Assembly: GCA_964390725.1 (NCBI GenBank)
Contig: CAYMIW010000005.1
Coordinates: 53,513 to 117,512 of the forward strand
From: JAABTH01 sp964390725
Lineage (GTDB): Bacteria; Bacillota; Dethiobacteria; DTU022
Reading direction: 5' to 3'
Length of the DNA stretch: 64,000 bases
Part shown: one piece after another, positions 1 to 8,499 of the stretch
Numbering within the stretch: position 1 is the first letter of the stretch
Layout of the letters: each line of letters begins with the position of its first letter
Position numbers and translations under genes: made by a program
The notes under the pieces: generated by a model
The model's input: the letters and a program-made list of their open reading frames with translations, nothing else
The model's database searches: none
Told to the model about the DNA's origin: nothing

Positions 1-450
1 AGTAGAGTTTTCGGCTATAGCGCCGATCTTTTTATTTATTAAATCGTCCGGTTTACTAATACCGCTGCTGCGGCGGGCAATAACCATTGCATCATTGTCC
101 GAAATGGATGTAGTGGCAACAATTCTCAGCGTGTCATCAGCAAAAGCAGCAGAGACCAAGGTAACTTCGACAACAATTGCAGTATCAATTGCTCCCGAGG
201 CTAAATTCTCCATTACGGCAGGGCTGTCGCTGGAAAGCTTAAGGTCCACTGTTAGCCCTTCATCAGCGAAAAAGCCTTTTTCCAGGGCAATAATTACAGG
301 CGCTCCGCTGACTGAGCTTGTGCTGCCAAGGGATACAGCAATCGTTTCATCAAAAGTAGCAGTCTCATTACCACACCCCGGGATGAGAAAGAGAAGGAAC
401 ATCGATACAATCACCAGGAATCTTTTTACGCCTGAAACCGAAGCAGGCAT
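1..450 (-). CDS. NitT/TauT-type ABC substrate-binding lipoprotein, 5' part
   Basis: The first 150 codons of a minus-strand gene that runs off the left edge of the window. The ATG at 450 follows a GGTGGCGG ribosome binding site. Residues 8-26 form a hydrophobic signal ending in the lipobox LIPGC, so the product should be a lipid-anchored extracellular protein. The mature part has the typical NMT1/SsuA-like opening (a SVSGAPVIIALEKGFF segment, then FADEGLTVDL, then a short SGAIDTAIV strand), the pattern of binding proteins for nitrate, taurine, thiamine precursors or similar small molecules. The substrate cannot be told from the visible part. The permease and ATPase would lie beyond the edge. 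A sigma-A-like promoter sits just upstream. Confidence 0.8.
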   Translation of the reverse strand, partial: MPASVSGVKRFLVIVSMFLLFLIPGCGNETATFDETIAVSLGSTSSVSGAPVIIALEKGFFADEGLTVDLKLSSDSPAVMENLASGAIDTAIVVEVTLVSAAFADDTLRIVATTSISDNDAMVIARRSSGISKPDDLINKKIGAIAENST

Positions 451-485
451 AATCCCGCCACCTTTATAATTTCATTATTGAGACT

Positions 486-514
486 ATTATAAACGAATAT
501 ATGTTACTTGAAAA
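486..514 (-). promoter_or_regulatory. Putative sigma-A promoter of the binding-protein gene
   Basis: On the minus strand TTTTCA, 17 nt, TATAAT, about 40 bases upstream of the ATG at 450. The -10 is perfect and the -35 matches four of six bases. Confidence 0.5.
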
Positions 515-636
515 TAGCGAATATAGGTACTGTTTGTAAACAAGTATTCCAGTTTTCAGCATCCGGGGAAATGTTCTCTTTAAAAGTTGGCTTCAGATAA
601 TCAGTTATACGATTTTTGGATATACATTTTATTGAA

Positions 637-666
637 AATGCAGCCGGTTTGAGGACCGGCTGCATT
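637..666 (-). terminator. Rho-independent terminator of the helicase gene
   Basis: A GCAGCCGGT/ACCGGCTGC stem with A/T flanks lies 12 bases after the helicase stop codon. Reading on the minus strand it is followed by TTTTCAATAAAA. Confidence 0.75.
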
Positions 667-677
667 TAAGAAGAAGC

Positions 678-2120
678 TTATTTATTGTAAGTTTTTTTAT
701 TTTTATGGTACTTTTTATACCCGCTTCTGGTTCTGCTTGATGTCTGTCTCGGTTTATAACTGTTACCCTGATTGCGCCTTTGCGGCTGTTTCTTTTTCGG
801 CTGCCAGTTTTGGTCTGCAGTTATGCTGACCGGGGTTGAATCGGGCTCCTTAACTAACATTTTTAATGCAGCCGCCAGCAAAGAAGTAGCAGAATTGCTT
901 TCAAGCAGCTCTCTGGCGGTTTCTTTGTAAAGCCGGTAATCTTCTTTTTCAACAATTTGAAGTATTTTTTCAGCGGCCAGTCTTTGCTGACCTTTTATGG
1001 CTTCGTCCAGGGTTGGTACTGACTGGTGAATAATCTTGCGCTTAATAATTCTTTCAATCAGCTCTAAATGATTAAGTTCACGAGGCTGAACCAGGGTTGC
1101 TGCCACACCGGATCGCCCTATTCGTCCTGTACGTCCAATCCTGTGCACATAGCTTTCAGGATCCTGTGGAATATCAAAGTTATATATATGGGTTACCGAA
1201 CCAATGTCGAGACCACGGGCGGCAACATCGGTAGCCACCAGAATTTCTACGAGGCGTTTCTTGAACTTCCTCATAACGCTATCCCGTTTTGACTGGGTCA
1301 GATCACCATGAATGGCTTCAGCAGAATATCCCCGCTTACTCAGCGCTTCAAAAATTTCATCGACCCTGCGCTTGGTCCGGGCAAAAACAATGGCGGCATC
1401 CGGAGAGTGCAGATCCAGAAGGCGGCACAGGGTATCAAACTTATCTTTTTCATGAACCTTGTAATAATACTGTTCTGTATTCGGTACTGTTATCCCCGTG
1501 GCTTTAATAGTAATAAACTCCGGATCATGCATGTAGCGAAGGGCAAGTTCGCGAATCGGAGGCGGCATTGTTGCTGAAAAAAGCAAGGTCTGCCTTTCAT
1601 CCGGCACTCCTGAAAGGATTTCTTCAATATCTTCCCTGAAACCCATATTCAACATTTCGTCAGCTTCATCAAGGACTACGGTGGAGATGTTATTGAGACG
1701 GATTAACTTTCTGCGAATGTGATCCATCAAACGTCCCGGAGTGGCCACAATTATTTGCGGTCGGTTTTTTAAGGCCTTAATCTGTCTTTCCATATTCTGC
1801 CCACCATAAATTGGCAGAGCCTTAATTCTTTTATAATGTCCCAGGGAGTTAAGTTCTTCGGCCACCTGGACCGCCAGTTCTCTTGTTGGTGTTATGATTA
1901 ATCCCTGGATAGCTTTATCATCAGCGCGGCACTTTTCAAGCAGTGGAATGCCGAAAGCGGCTGTTTTCCCTGTTCCTGTCTGGGCCTGTCCGATGATATC
2001 CCTCCCGTTTAAGGCAACAGGAATAGCCTCTTTCTGGATCGCAGTTGGTTCTTCAAAACTCATATCAGCAATTGCTTTACGTAAATTGTCACTGATATTA
2101 AAATCATTAAATGCATTCAT
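678..2120 (-). CDS. cshA: DEAD-box ATP-dependent RNA helicase (CshA/DeaD type)
   Basis: 480 aa. An RNA-stimulated ATPase that unwinds short duplexes in mRNA decay, ribosome assembly and cold adaptation. All core motifs are visible: Q motif FEEPTAIQ (22-29), Walker A AQTGTGKT (46-53), PTREL (78-82), TPGR (127-130), DEAD (151-154), SAT (182-184), VATDVAARGLD (295-305) and HRIGRTGR (326-333). The last 40 residues are rich in Lys/Arg/Gln/Asn, an RNA-binding tail as in CshA. ATG at 2120 follows GAAAGG. It is a single gene with its own terminator. A long leader with a strong hairpin (2200-2230) precedes it, which would suit post-transcriptional or cold-shock control, but that is inference. The symbol is by family resemblance; deaD is the alternative. 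Confidence 0.93.
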   Translation of the reverse strand: MNAFNDFNISDNLRKAIADMSFEEPTAIQKEAIPVALNGRDIIGQAQTGTGKTAAFGIPLLEKCRADDKAIQGLIITPTRELAVQVAEELNSLGHYKRIKALPIYGGQNMERQIKALKNRPQIIVATPGRLMDHIRRKLIRLNNISTVVLDEADEMLNMGFREDIEEILSGVPDERQTLLFSATMPPPIRELALRYMHDPEFITIKATGITVPNTEQYYYKVHEKDKFDTLCRLLDLHSPDAAIVFARTKRRVDEIFEALSKRGYSAEAIHGDLTQSKRDSVMRKFKKRLVEILVATDVAARGLDIGSVTHIYNFDIPQDPESYVHRIGRTGRIGRSGVAATLVQPRELNHLELIERIIKRKIIHQSVPTLDEAIKGQQRLAAEKILQIVEKEDYRLYKETARELLESNSATSLLAAALKMLVKEPDSTPVSITADQNWQPKKKQPQRRNQGNSYKPRQTSSRTRSGYKKYHKNKKTYNK

Positions 2121-2199
2121 GGGTATAAACCTTTCTTTTCTGCCCCTTCTGTGTAAAAAAAGTAAGGTCAGGGGCTGTATTATATTTTCTGATAAATAA

Positions 2200-2230
2200 G
2201 GGGCGTTTCCATAACGAAAGGAAATGCCCC
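2200..2230 (-). other. Hairpin in the helicase 5' leader
   Basis: An 11-bp stem GGGGCATTTCC/GGAAACGCCCC (minus-strand reading, one mismatch) about 80 nt upstream of the helicase ATG. The strand after it is T-rich but has no clean T-run, so it may be a leader structure rather than a terminator. Confidence 0.4.
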
Positions 2231-2375
2231 GGTATTATTGTAAATAGTTTTCCTTTGCTTTGCTTAAGAAATATATCATGTATTTCCAACAAATGCAAGA
2301 GGGTACGGAATACAGCTATTATTATAGTTTTTCGGGCGGATGCTGGCTGAAAAAGCAATATTTCGTCACCCCAGC

Positions 2376-3716
2376 CTATTCTGTTGTTTTCCCCAAGCGC
2401 AGGGCCTTCTCTGCCTGCTGCTCAGCTATCTCTTTCTGGGGGTAGCGGGAAAAGACGATCACCCCGACCAGCAGGAACACGGCAGCAACTGGACCGGTCA
2501 GGCGCACACCCAGCGGCTCGGCCGGCGTGCTGCCGAACCACTCCAGCAAAAAACCGGTAATCAGGGTGGACAGGCCCATGGCCAGTTTTAGAATAAAGTT
2601 TTGCGCCCCGTAATACATCGCTTCCCGGCGCTGGCCGGAAAGGGTTACCTCCAGGTCTGACACCTCGGCGACAATGGCGTCTGGTACCATGAAAATAGCA
2701 GCTACCGGAACGCCGGAAAGAGCCATCAAGAGATAGGCAAAAGCATTTGGCGAGAGGAAACCGATCGACTGCCCCATAAAATATGCCAAGGGTAAAATGG
2801 TCATAAAGCCAGCCAGGGACGTCATCATAACCGCTTTTAAACCATATTTTTTGGCGCAGAGATTAAGCGGCATAAAAGACAGCAGGGCCACTACCATGAC
2901 AATGCCGAGAAAAATAACCGTGTCACCTTCCGTTCCTCCCAGCAGGATGGTTACATAGAGGGGAATGCAGAGGGTGATAATATTAAAACCGAGCCAGAAG
3001 GTAACATTGCCGACTAGGTAGATTATAAAGGGACGATTTTTAAAAGTAGTCCTGATTGCCTCGAAAAGTCCCAGTGTAGCCGGCTCGGCGACTGCATAAT
3101 CCTTTTCTTTAATTAAAAGGGGGAAATAAAGCATTACCAGGCTGATCAAGCCCATAGTCCAGACCATACCGTGCGGGCTGAAAAGTTCGATGATCACCCC
3201 GCCGAGTCCGAAGGCGATGACCATGGCTATCAAGCCGAAGAAACCCTTGATCGTGGATAGATCGACCCGTTCGCGATTGGTGCGGGCCAGCTCCGGCAGC
3301 AGAGCAACATAGGGACAAACATAGGCAGTATAGAAAATAAAGTACAGGCCGAGCATAGCGATCAGATAAATACTGTTGATCGGAGCCTGTCCCGCCACGG
3401 GAGGGTAGAAAAGGGCAATAAAAACGGCTACGTAAGCCACTCCGCTGAAGAGCATGAAGGGCATTCGCCGACCCAATTTCCCTCCGTGGTTATCGGACCA
3501 GCGGGCGATGAGCGGGTCGGTCACCGCATCAACAACCCGGCCAAAAAACATAATAATTCCGAAAGTTGCCGGCGAGACAAGTGGTTCATAACCCCGGATC
3601 GGACTGACCACATAATAGAAAAGCAGCCAGGTTAGCAGGATACGATCAATGAGGGCAAAGCCGCCCGCACCGACACCATAAACCCATTTTGCCCAGGTGG
3701 GCAGATGTTTTTTCAT
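2376..3716 (-). CDS. GPH-family sugar:cation symporter (MelB-like MFS)
   Basis: 446 aa with about 12 hydrophobic segments. The glycoside-pentoside-hexuronide family imports sugars, glycosides or uronates with H+ or Na+. The family signature is present near residues 62-85: DAVTDPLIARWSD followed by GKLGRRMPFM, matching the MelB cation-site loop. The ATG at 3716 follows GGGGGAGG. It is the last gene of the minus-strand catabolic block that begins at the LacI regulator, only 38 nt after the Nramp-related gene, so it is probably the uptake route for the sugar or oligosaccharide used there. Substrate unknown. Confidence 0.85.
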   Translation of the reverse strand: MKKHLPTWAKWVYGVGAGGFALIDRILLTWLLFYYVVSPIRGYEPLVSPATFGIIMFFGRVVDAVTDPLIARWSDNHGGKLGRRMPFMLFSGVAYVAVFIALFYPPVAGQAPINSIYLIAMLGLYFIFYTAYVCPYVALLPELARTNRERVDLSTIKGFFGLIAMVIAFGLGGVIIELFSPHGMVWTMGLISLVMLYFPLLIKEKDYAVAEPATLGLFEAIRTTFKNRPFIIYLVGNVTFWLGFNIITLCIPLYVTILLGGTEGDTVIFLGIVMVVALLSFMPLNLCAKKYGLKAVMMTSLAGFMTILPLAYFMGQSIGFLSPNAFAYLLMALSGVPVAAIFMVPDAIVAEVSDLEVTLSGQRREAMYYGAQNFILKLAMGLSTLITGFLLEWFGSTPAEPLGVRLTGPVAAVFLLVGVIVFSRYPQKEIAEQQAEKALRLGKTTE

Positions 3717-3754
3717 TTCTCAATTCCTCCCCCATGGCTGAAATACAGATCTGA

Positions 3755-5092
3755 TTAAAGAGAAAAGCTGACTCCACGCAAAACAGCGCTGAATAACAAA
3801 ATAATAAAGAATACAAAGAAAAGGGCTGAAAAATAGGTCATTGCTATTGAGAACCGACCGGGCCTATATTCCTGTGGAAGATAATATTTGCAGATATAGA
3901 CAGCAAGGCAGGCTACAACAGGAAGCAACAGGGTGTCGATCACCGCGGTTAGCTGAAGCAGAATTACCGGCGAAGGAAGAATTGTTGCAAATAAAACAGC
4001 AAGAACTACATAGACGGCGACAAAAATACGGTAGCTGCTTAACTTTACCTCCCTTTTACCGGATCTATCTTTCAGGGCACCGGCGGCGACCCGGCATAAA
4101 CCGTCAATGTTGGCAACCAGGGTGCTGTAAAGAGTGCCAAAAATGCCCACCAGGAAAATAGCCTCGCCATTTCTCCCGAAAAAATTTCCGGCGATGCCTG
4201 CCAGGACGAGCCCCAGTTCATCGCCTTCAGGAACCAGCCCTGCAGGCTTGAGAATTGCTGCGCCGGCAATTAAAAAACCAACTGTCAGCAATGCAGTGAG
4301 AACAGTATTGATACATAGATCGAGTTGGTGAACCCTGATCCAGCCTTTGATCCTTTCGTGGTCCCCGGGCAGGGGAGCTGCGGTGGATCTGGCCGCTCCC
4401 CTGCCACTTCCCTGTGTCCACATAGAAAACCAGATTGTACCGATGGCACCTGCTCCGGCCCAACCCAACAGGGGTACCAATTCCTGGAGAGAATCGTGAG
4501 GAAAAGTGATCATCAGGCCGGCCAACAGTTCGCCGGAAGAAGGCGGCACTCTGACTACGGCATAGACAATAAAATAAACAATTACAGCTACTAGCAGGCG
4601 TGAGACAGTTTGCAGGCTTTTATAGCTGCCGCAGTAAAGAATCAGGCCGGCTCCCAACAGGGCGATCAGAGCCCACGTAATATAGGATAAGCTGGGGAAT
4701 AGCCCTTGCAGAGTGCTACCGACTGTTAAAGCAATTCCGCTCATGCCGACAACACTGACAATAAAAAAGAGCCAGAATATCCAGAGGATCCAGCCAGCCG
4801 GCAGTCGCAGGGGACCGATTTTCACTTTGATCCGGCCAAAAGCAGAAACGGCATTTTCACCGGTTATTACAGTATACCTGCCGATCAGTTCGGTCATGAA
4901 AAACTTGATGAAGATGGTCAGAATTGGCGCCCACAGCAGAGCCAGGCCGTAAATAGCCCCGGCCCGGGTGGCAAAAACCAGGGATCCCACTCCCACCGCA
5001 CTGGCTGACCAGACCAGGCCCGGCCCGAGAAAAAGCAACCTGCGCCAGCCTTTTGGCGGCTCACTGACATTGAAAGGTGTTTTCCCCTCCAC
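3755..5092 (-). CDS. Nramp-related transporter lacking the canonical metal motif
   Basis: 445 aa, about 11 membrane spans, GTG start behind GGGAGGAA. The fold is recognisable as Nramp/SLC11 from the N-terminal LGPGLVWSAS segment and the overall spacing. The first helix, however, reads SAVGVGSLVFATRAG where metal transporters carry DPGN, and the sixth-helix region reads WFSMWTQG instead of MPH. Both motifs make the Mn/Fe site in characterised Nramps, so the substrate here may not be a classical divalent metal. Related GSGEL-type Nramp homologues occur next to carbohydrate genes in other bacteria (from memory). The gene lies inside the sugar-acid block with 22- and 38-nt gaps to its neighbours, implying co-transcription. 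Confidence 0.75.
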   Translation of the reverse strand: MEGKTPFNVSEPPKGWRRLLFLGPGLVWSASAVGVGSLVFATRAGAIYGLALLWAPILTIFIKFFMTELIGRYTVITGENAVSAFGRIKVKIGPLRLPAGWILWIFWLFFIVSVVGMSGIALTVGSTLQGLFPSLSYITWALIALLGAGLILYCGSYKSLQTVSRLLVAVIVYFIVYAVVRVPPSSGELLAGLMITFPHDSLQELVPLLGWAGAGAIGTIWFSMWTQGSGRGAARSTAAPLPGDHERIKGWIRVHQLDLCINTVLTALLTVGFLIAGAAILKPAGLVPEGDELGLVLAGIAGNFFGRNGEAIFLVGIFGTLYSTLVANIDGLCRVAAGALKDRSGKREVKLSSYRIFVAVYVVLAVLFATILPSPVILLQLTAVIDTLLLPVVACLAVYICKYYLPQEYRPGRFSIAMTYFSALFFVFFIILLFSAVLRGVSFSL

Positions 5093-5114
5093 AATATATT
5101 CCTCCCTTACTTGC

Positions 5115-5870
5115 TTAAATTTCCATGGTTTCTCCTGGATGAAGAATCCGGCAGGCAGTACCAGTTACGTGGAACTCCTTTTTCCGAACGGAGAGGAATG
5201 CTTCTACCTGGCTGGTATATTTTATTTTCAGGTTATTGCCCAGATCCAGATATTTGCCCCGGCAGGAATAATGCATTGGTATAAAAAGGCGCGGCTTGAT
5301 CCTGGCAGCCAACGCTGCAGCGGCGGGCCAGTCCATTCCGTCTGCTCCCACCAGGGGATAGCGGGCACAGGAAACCTGTAAGAAAGCAAGATCAAGAGAG
5401 GTTACGGCCAGCTCATCAAGGCTGGGATGATCCCGTGTATCTCCGCTGAAATAAAGCTTCTTTGCCGACGGGCTGCTCATGACCAGGCCAATCGCCTGCG
5501 GGCTCAGCGGATGAACTGCTTTCACCGCCCGAACTGTAACACCTTTTCCCGACCAACTTTCGCCAGGATGCAGGCCGACAGCATCTAAACCTTTTTTCCT
5601 GAGTTTGCGAGCTGCATCTACAGCGGTGACTACCGTACTGCCGCAGCAACGGGCCAGAGCAGCAGCAGATTCATCCCAGTGATCCAGGTGAATATGGGAA
5701 AGAAGGATCAGGGTGCAGGAATTAATCTGGTCCGCTCCGAGAGCTGGCGGTTCGAGACGGGGAGCAAGAAGGGCACTTAATTTTCCGGTTGAAAACCAGG
5801 GATCGGTCAGCACCGTCAGCGAACCGTCTTCAATATAAAAAGTAGCTTGCCCGATCGAGGTGATTTTCAT
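5115..5870 (-). CDS. UlaG-like metallo-beta-lactamase-fold hydrolase (possible lactonase)
   Basis: 251 aa. The metal-binding motif HIHLDH is at about residues 59-64. Further ligands are likely the Asp of YFSGDT (about 142-147) and the His of IPMHY (about 200-204). The family includes L-ascorbate-6-phosphate lactonase UlaG and many uncharacterised hydrolases. In this operon, next to a dehydrogenase and a sugar-acid dehydratase, opening of an aldonolactone is the most economical role, but this is inference. ATG at 5870 follows GGGAGGTGA. The gap to the preceding gene is 7 nt. Confidence 0.8.
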   Translation of the reverse strand: MKITSIGQATFYIEDGSLTVLTDPWFSTGKLSALLAPRLEPPALGADQINSCTLILLSHIHLDHWDESAAALARCCGSTVVTAVDAARKLRKKGLDAVGLHPGESWSGKGVTVRAVKAVHPLSPQAIGLVMSSPSAKKLYFSGDTRDHPSLDELAVTSLDLAFLQVSCARYPLVGADGMDWPAAAALAARIKPRLFIPMHYSCRGKYLDLGNNLKIKYTSQVEAFLSVRKKEFHVTGTACRILHPGETMEI

Positions 5871-5877
5871 TTATCTT

Positions 5878-6867
5878 TCACCTCCCGTCGATATTTTCTT
5901 TTCTAAGATACCAGTCAAGGGTTTCAAGATGTGATTCCAGATCTGTACGGGTCGGTTCCCAGCCGAGAATTAGAGCAGCTTTCTGAATATCAAATAGTGA
6001 ATCGTGAAAAGCCAATTCCAGGTGTTGTGGGCTGATCGGCGGGGTGCCAAACTTTGCCCACAGTTTGATCACTGCCCTGACCGGCTTTTCTGGAATACAG
6101 AGCATCCGTGGTTTCTGGCCGGTCTTGCGGTAGAGGGCTTCGATCGTCTCACGCAGGGTGGGAACATTTTTTGAGCCAAGGTTAAAAATCTCTCCGTCGC
6201 CGCGGCTGCTACATAAGGCAAGGCGTACAGCTTCTGCTGCATCCCAGGCATCGACCATCTGCAGTTTTACTCTTCCACTGCCGGGAATGATCACCCGGCT
6301 ACCTGTGGCAACAGCTTTAAACTGGTCTAACAGGAAGGGTTCATTTTGACCAGGGCCGGCGATCGTCGGAGGCCGAAAAATTACTGCCGGCAGCCCGCGG
6401 TGATGGATAGACAATACAAGTTTTTCACTCTCCACCTTGTTGCGTCCGTATTCACAAATGGGTTTAAGGGGGGCATCCTCAGGACAGGGGATGGTCGGTG
6501 GTGGCCCATACACCTCAACGCTGGAAATAAAAACACATTTTTTCAGATCGTGATCCAGAGATGCGGCAATAACATTTTCGGTGCCCCCGACATTGATCTC
6601 GCGCATTATTTTTTCGTCGGGCTGAAACTGAGCCAGGGCGGCCGCGGAGTGAACCACGGCATCCATGCCGGCCACCGCCCTGTCCACAGTATTTTTGTCC
6701 CGGATATCGCCGCGGGTAAAAGGGCTAACCGCATTTTTTTCCTGATTGTTCGGTTCCCGGCAATCAAAACGGTATACGCGGAACCCGGCATCAACCAGGG
6801 TGTCCACCAGGTAATGGCCCAGGAATCCCTCGCTGCCGGTCACTAAAACTTTCCAGTTACTGTTCAT
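5878..6867 (-). CDS. NAD(P)-dependent epimerase/dehydratase (extended SDR)
   Basis: 329 aa. Rossmann motif TGSEGFLG near residues 10-17 and catalytic YxxxK (YGRNK, about 141-145) with a Ser upstream in VFISSVEVYG. These mark an extended short-chain dehydrogenase acting on sugars, nucleotide sugars or uronates. The start is the ATG at 6867, because GGAGGG sits 7 nt before it; the frame is open to 6924 but without a better site. It overlaps the dehydratase stop by 11 nt (translational coupling). In context it could oxidise an aldose or uronate to a lactone, or epimerise it; the sequence does not decide this. Confidence 0.85.
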   Translation of the reverse strand: MNSNWKVLVTGSEGFLGHYLVDTLVDAGFRVYRFDCREPNNQEKNAVSPFTRGDIRDKNTVDRAVAGMDAVVHSAAALAQFQPDEKIMREINVGGTENVIAASLDHDLKKCVFISSVEVYGPPPTIPCPEDAPLKPICEYGRNKVESEKLVLSIHHRGLPAVIFRPPTIAGPGQNEPFLLDQFKAVATGSRVIIPGSGRVKLQMVDAWDAAEAVRLALCSSRGDGEIFNLGSKNVPTLRETIEALYRKTGQKPRMLCIPEKPVRAVIKLWAKFGTPPISPQHLELAFHDSLFDIQKAALILGWEPTRTDLESHLETLDWYLRKENIDGR

Positions 6868-8485
6868 GATCATCCCTCCTCCATCCGGCTGCTCCGGTGT
6901 GAGCAGAACCGACCAGCGCCGCATAACGGGCTAGCATGCCGGTTAATTGCCGCTGTGGCGGGCGCCACTCTTTTCGGCGCCGCTGTAGCTCTTCTGGGGG
7001 CACTTCCAGATCAAGACGTCGTCCAGCCAGATCAATGACAATCATGTCGCCATCACGCACCAGGGCCAGGGGCCCCCCTTCCCGGGCTTCCGGAGCAACA
7101 TGTCCCACTGCAAGGCCACGGGTAAAACCGGAAAAACGCCCATCGGTAACCAGGGCTATGGACTCGTCCATAGACTGCTGAAAAAGATATTCAGTAAGTG
7201 TAAGCAACTCCCGCATGCCCGGCCCGCCGCGCGGCCCCTCATAGCGGACAACCACCGTATCTCCTTCTTTAAATGCACCGGTCAGGGCTGCCTCGATTGC
7301 TGCTTCTTCGCTGTCGAAAACTCTGGCCGGGCCGCGATGAATCACCTTTTCACTTTTTATTCCGCTCACTTTAAGAACAGCCGAATCAGGAGCGAGCGTA
7401 CCGCGAAGTATGTTGATGCCGCCGAATGGCGCAAAGGGATCGGCGGGGTCCCTGAGCACAGGGTGCGAGGCAGTTTCAGCGCTGTCAATGTTTGCCCCTA
7501 CGGAGCTGTTATTAACCGTAAGAGCTTCCCTGTGAATTAAATGGCCTACTTTCCTCATCACTGCCGGGATGCCTCCTGCCCGGTGCAGATCGAGAACAGT
7601 GTATTCACCGTTTGGGAAGACAGCCGCAATACGGGGAACCCGGTTGGCGAAATCATTAAATTCGTTAATATCCAGCCTTACTCCCAGCTCATAGGCCAGG
7701 GCCAGTAAATGGAGAACGGCGTTGGTAGAGCCCCCGGTGGCCATCAATACGGTGATGGCATTTTCCAGTGCTAAACGGGTCATAATCCGTTTGGGGGTCA
7801 GTTCATTTTTCAGCAGGGCGAGAATGGAGGCGCCGCTTCTCTTGGACGAAAGGATTTTTTCATTGTGAACGGCATGAATTGTTGCGCTACCGGGCAAACT
7901 CATACCGAGAGCTTCGACCAAAAACTGCATAGTGTTGGCCGTTCCCATGCCTGAGCAAGCTCCTGCACCAGGGCAGTGGAGGGCAGCCATGAAAGGATTG
8001 TTGTCTGGGACAAAAAGATTGTAAGGGAGCATGGCTCCGCCAGTGACAAAAATGGAAGGTAGATCAAGGCGAGCGGAGGCGATTAGCTGGGCGGGAACGA
8101 TTTTATCACAACCCGAGATGAAGACAAGGGCATCCAGATAATGAGCACGGGCCATCCCCTCAATACCGTCGGCGATGGTTTCTCGCTGTGGAAGGATATA
8201 TTTCATACCGGTCAGGCCGTTACTGTAACCGTCGCAGGGGGCAACGGTGTTGAATTCAAGGGGAGTTCCTCCCGCAGCCAGGATCCCATCTTTGACTGCC
8301 CGGGCCAGATCGCGAAAATGGATATGACCGGGAACCAGCTCATTCCATGAATTGACCACCCCCACCAGGGGGCGGTCAATTTCCTCATCGGTCAATCCCG
8401 CCCCGTGTAGCAGTTCTTTCCTGAGCATGGCTGTAAACAGCCGATCACTATTCTTCTGCAGGTTAGCACTTTTCGATTTCAGCAC
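6857..8485 (-). CDS. IlvD/EDD-family dehydratase, probable sugar-acid dehydratase
   Basis: 542 aa from the GTG at 8485, chosen because GGAGG lies 7 nt before it. Fe-S enzymes of this family remove water from 2,3-dihydroxy acids. Visible motifs are NELVPGHIH (about 48-56), APCDGYSNG (about 82-90), GCDKIVP with Cys126 and CPGAGACSGM with Cys177. PGHIH in place of PCNxH resembles clostridial and E. coli IlvD of the oxygen-labile [4Fe-4S] type. The stretch YSNGLTGMKYILPQRE differs from standard IlvD, and no branched-chain genes are nearby. Neighbours are a LarA homologue and an RraA-like aldolase. I therefore favour an aldonate dehydratase giving a 2-keto-3-deoxy acid. True dihydroxy-acid dehydratase remains possible. 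Confidence 0.85.
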   Translation of the reverse strand: MLKSKSANLQKNSDRLFTAMLRKELLHGAGLTDEEIDRPLVGVVNSWNELVPGHIHFRDLARAVKDGILAAGGTPLEFNTVAPCDGYSNGLTGMKYILPQRETIADGIEGMARAHYLDALVFISGCDKIVPAQLIASARLDLPSIFVTGGAMLPYNLFVPDNNPFMAALHCPGAGACSGMGTANTMQFLVEALGMSLPGSATIHAVHNEKILSSKRSGASILALLKNELTPKRIMTRLALENAITVLMATGGSTNAVLHLLALAYELGVRLDINEFNDFANRVPRIAAVFPNGEYTVLDLHRAGGIPAVMRKVGHLIHREALTVNNSSVGANIDSAETASHPVLRDPADPFAPFGGINILRGTLAPDSAVLKVSGIKSEKVIHRGPARVFDSEEAAIEAALTGAFKEGDTVVVRYEGPRGGPGMRELLTLTEYLFQQSMDESIALVTDGRFSGFTRGLAVGHVAPEAREGGPLALVRDGDMIVIDLAGRRLDLEVPPEELQRRRKEWRPPQRQLTGMLARYAALVGSAHTGAAGWRRDDHEQ

Positions 8486-8499
8486 TGCAGAGCCTCCTT

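Noticed and set aside
2107..2358. 83-codon frame on the minus strand upstream of the helicase
   Set aside because: No ribosome binding site, overlaps the helicase start and contains the leader hairpin; composition not protein-like.
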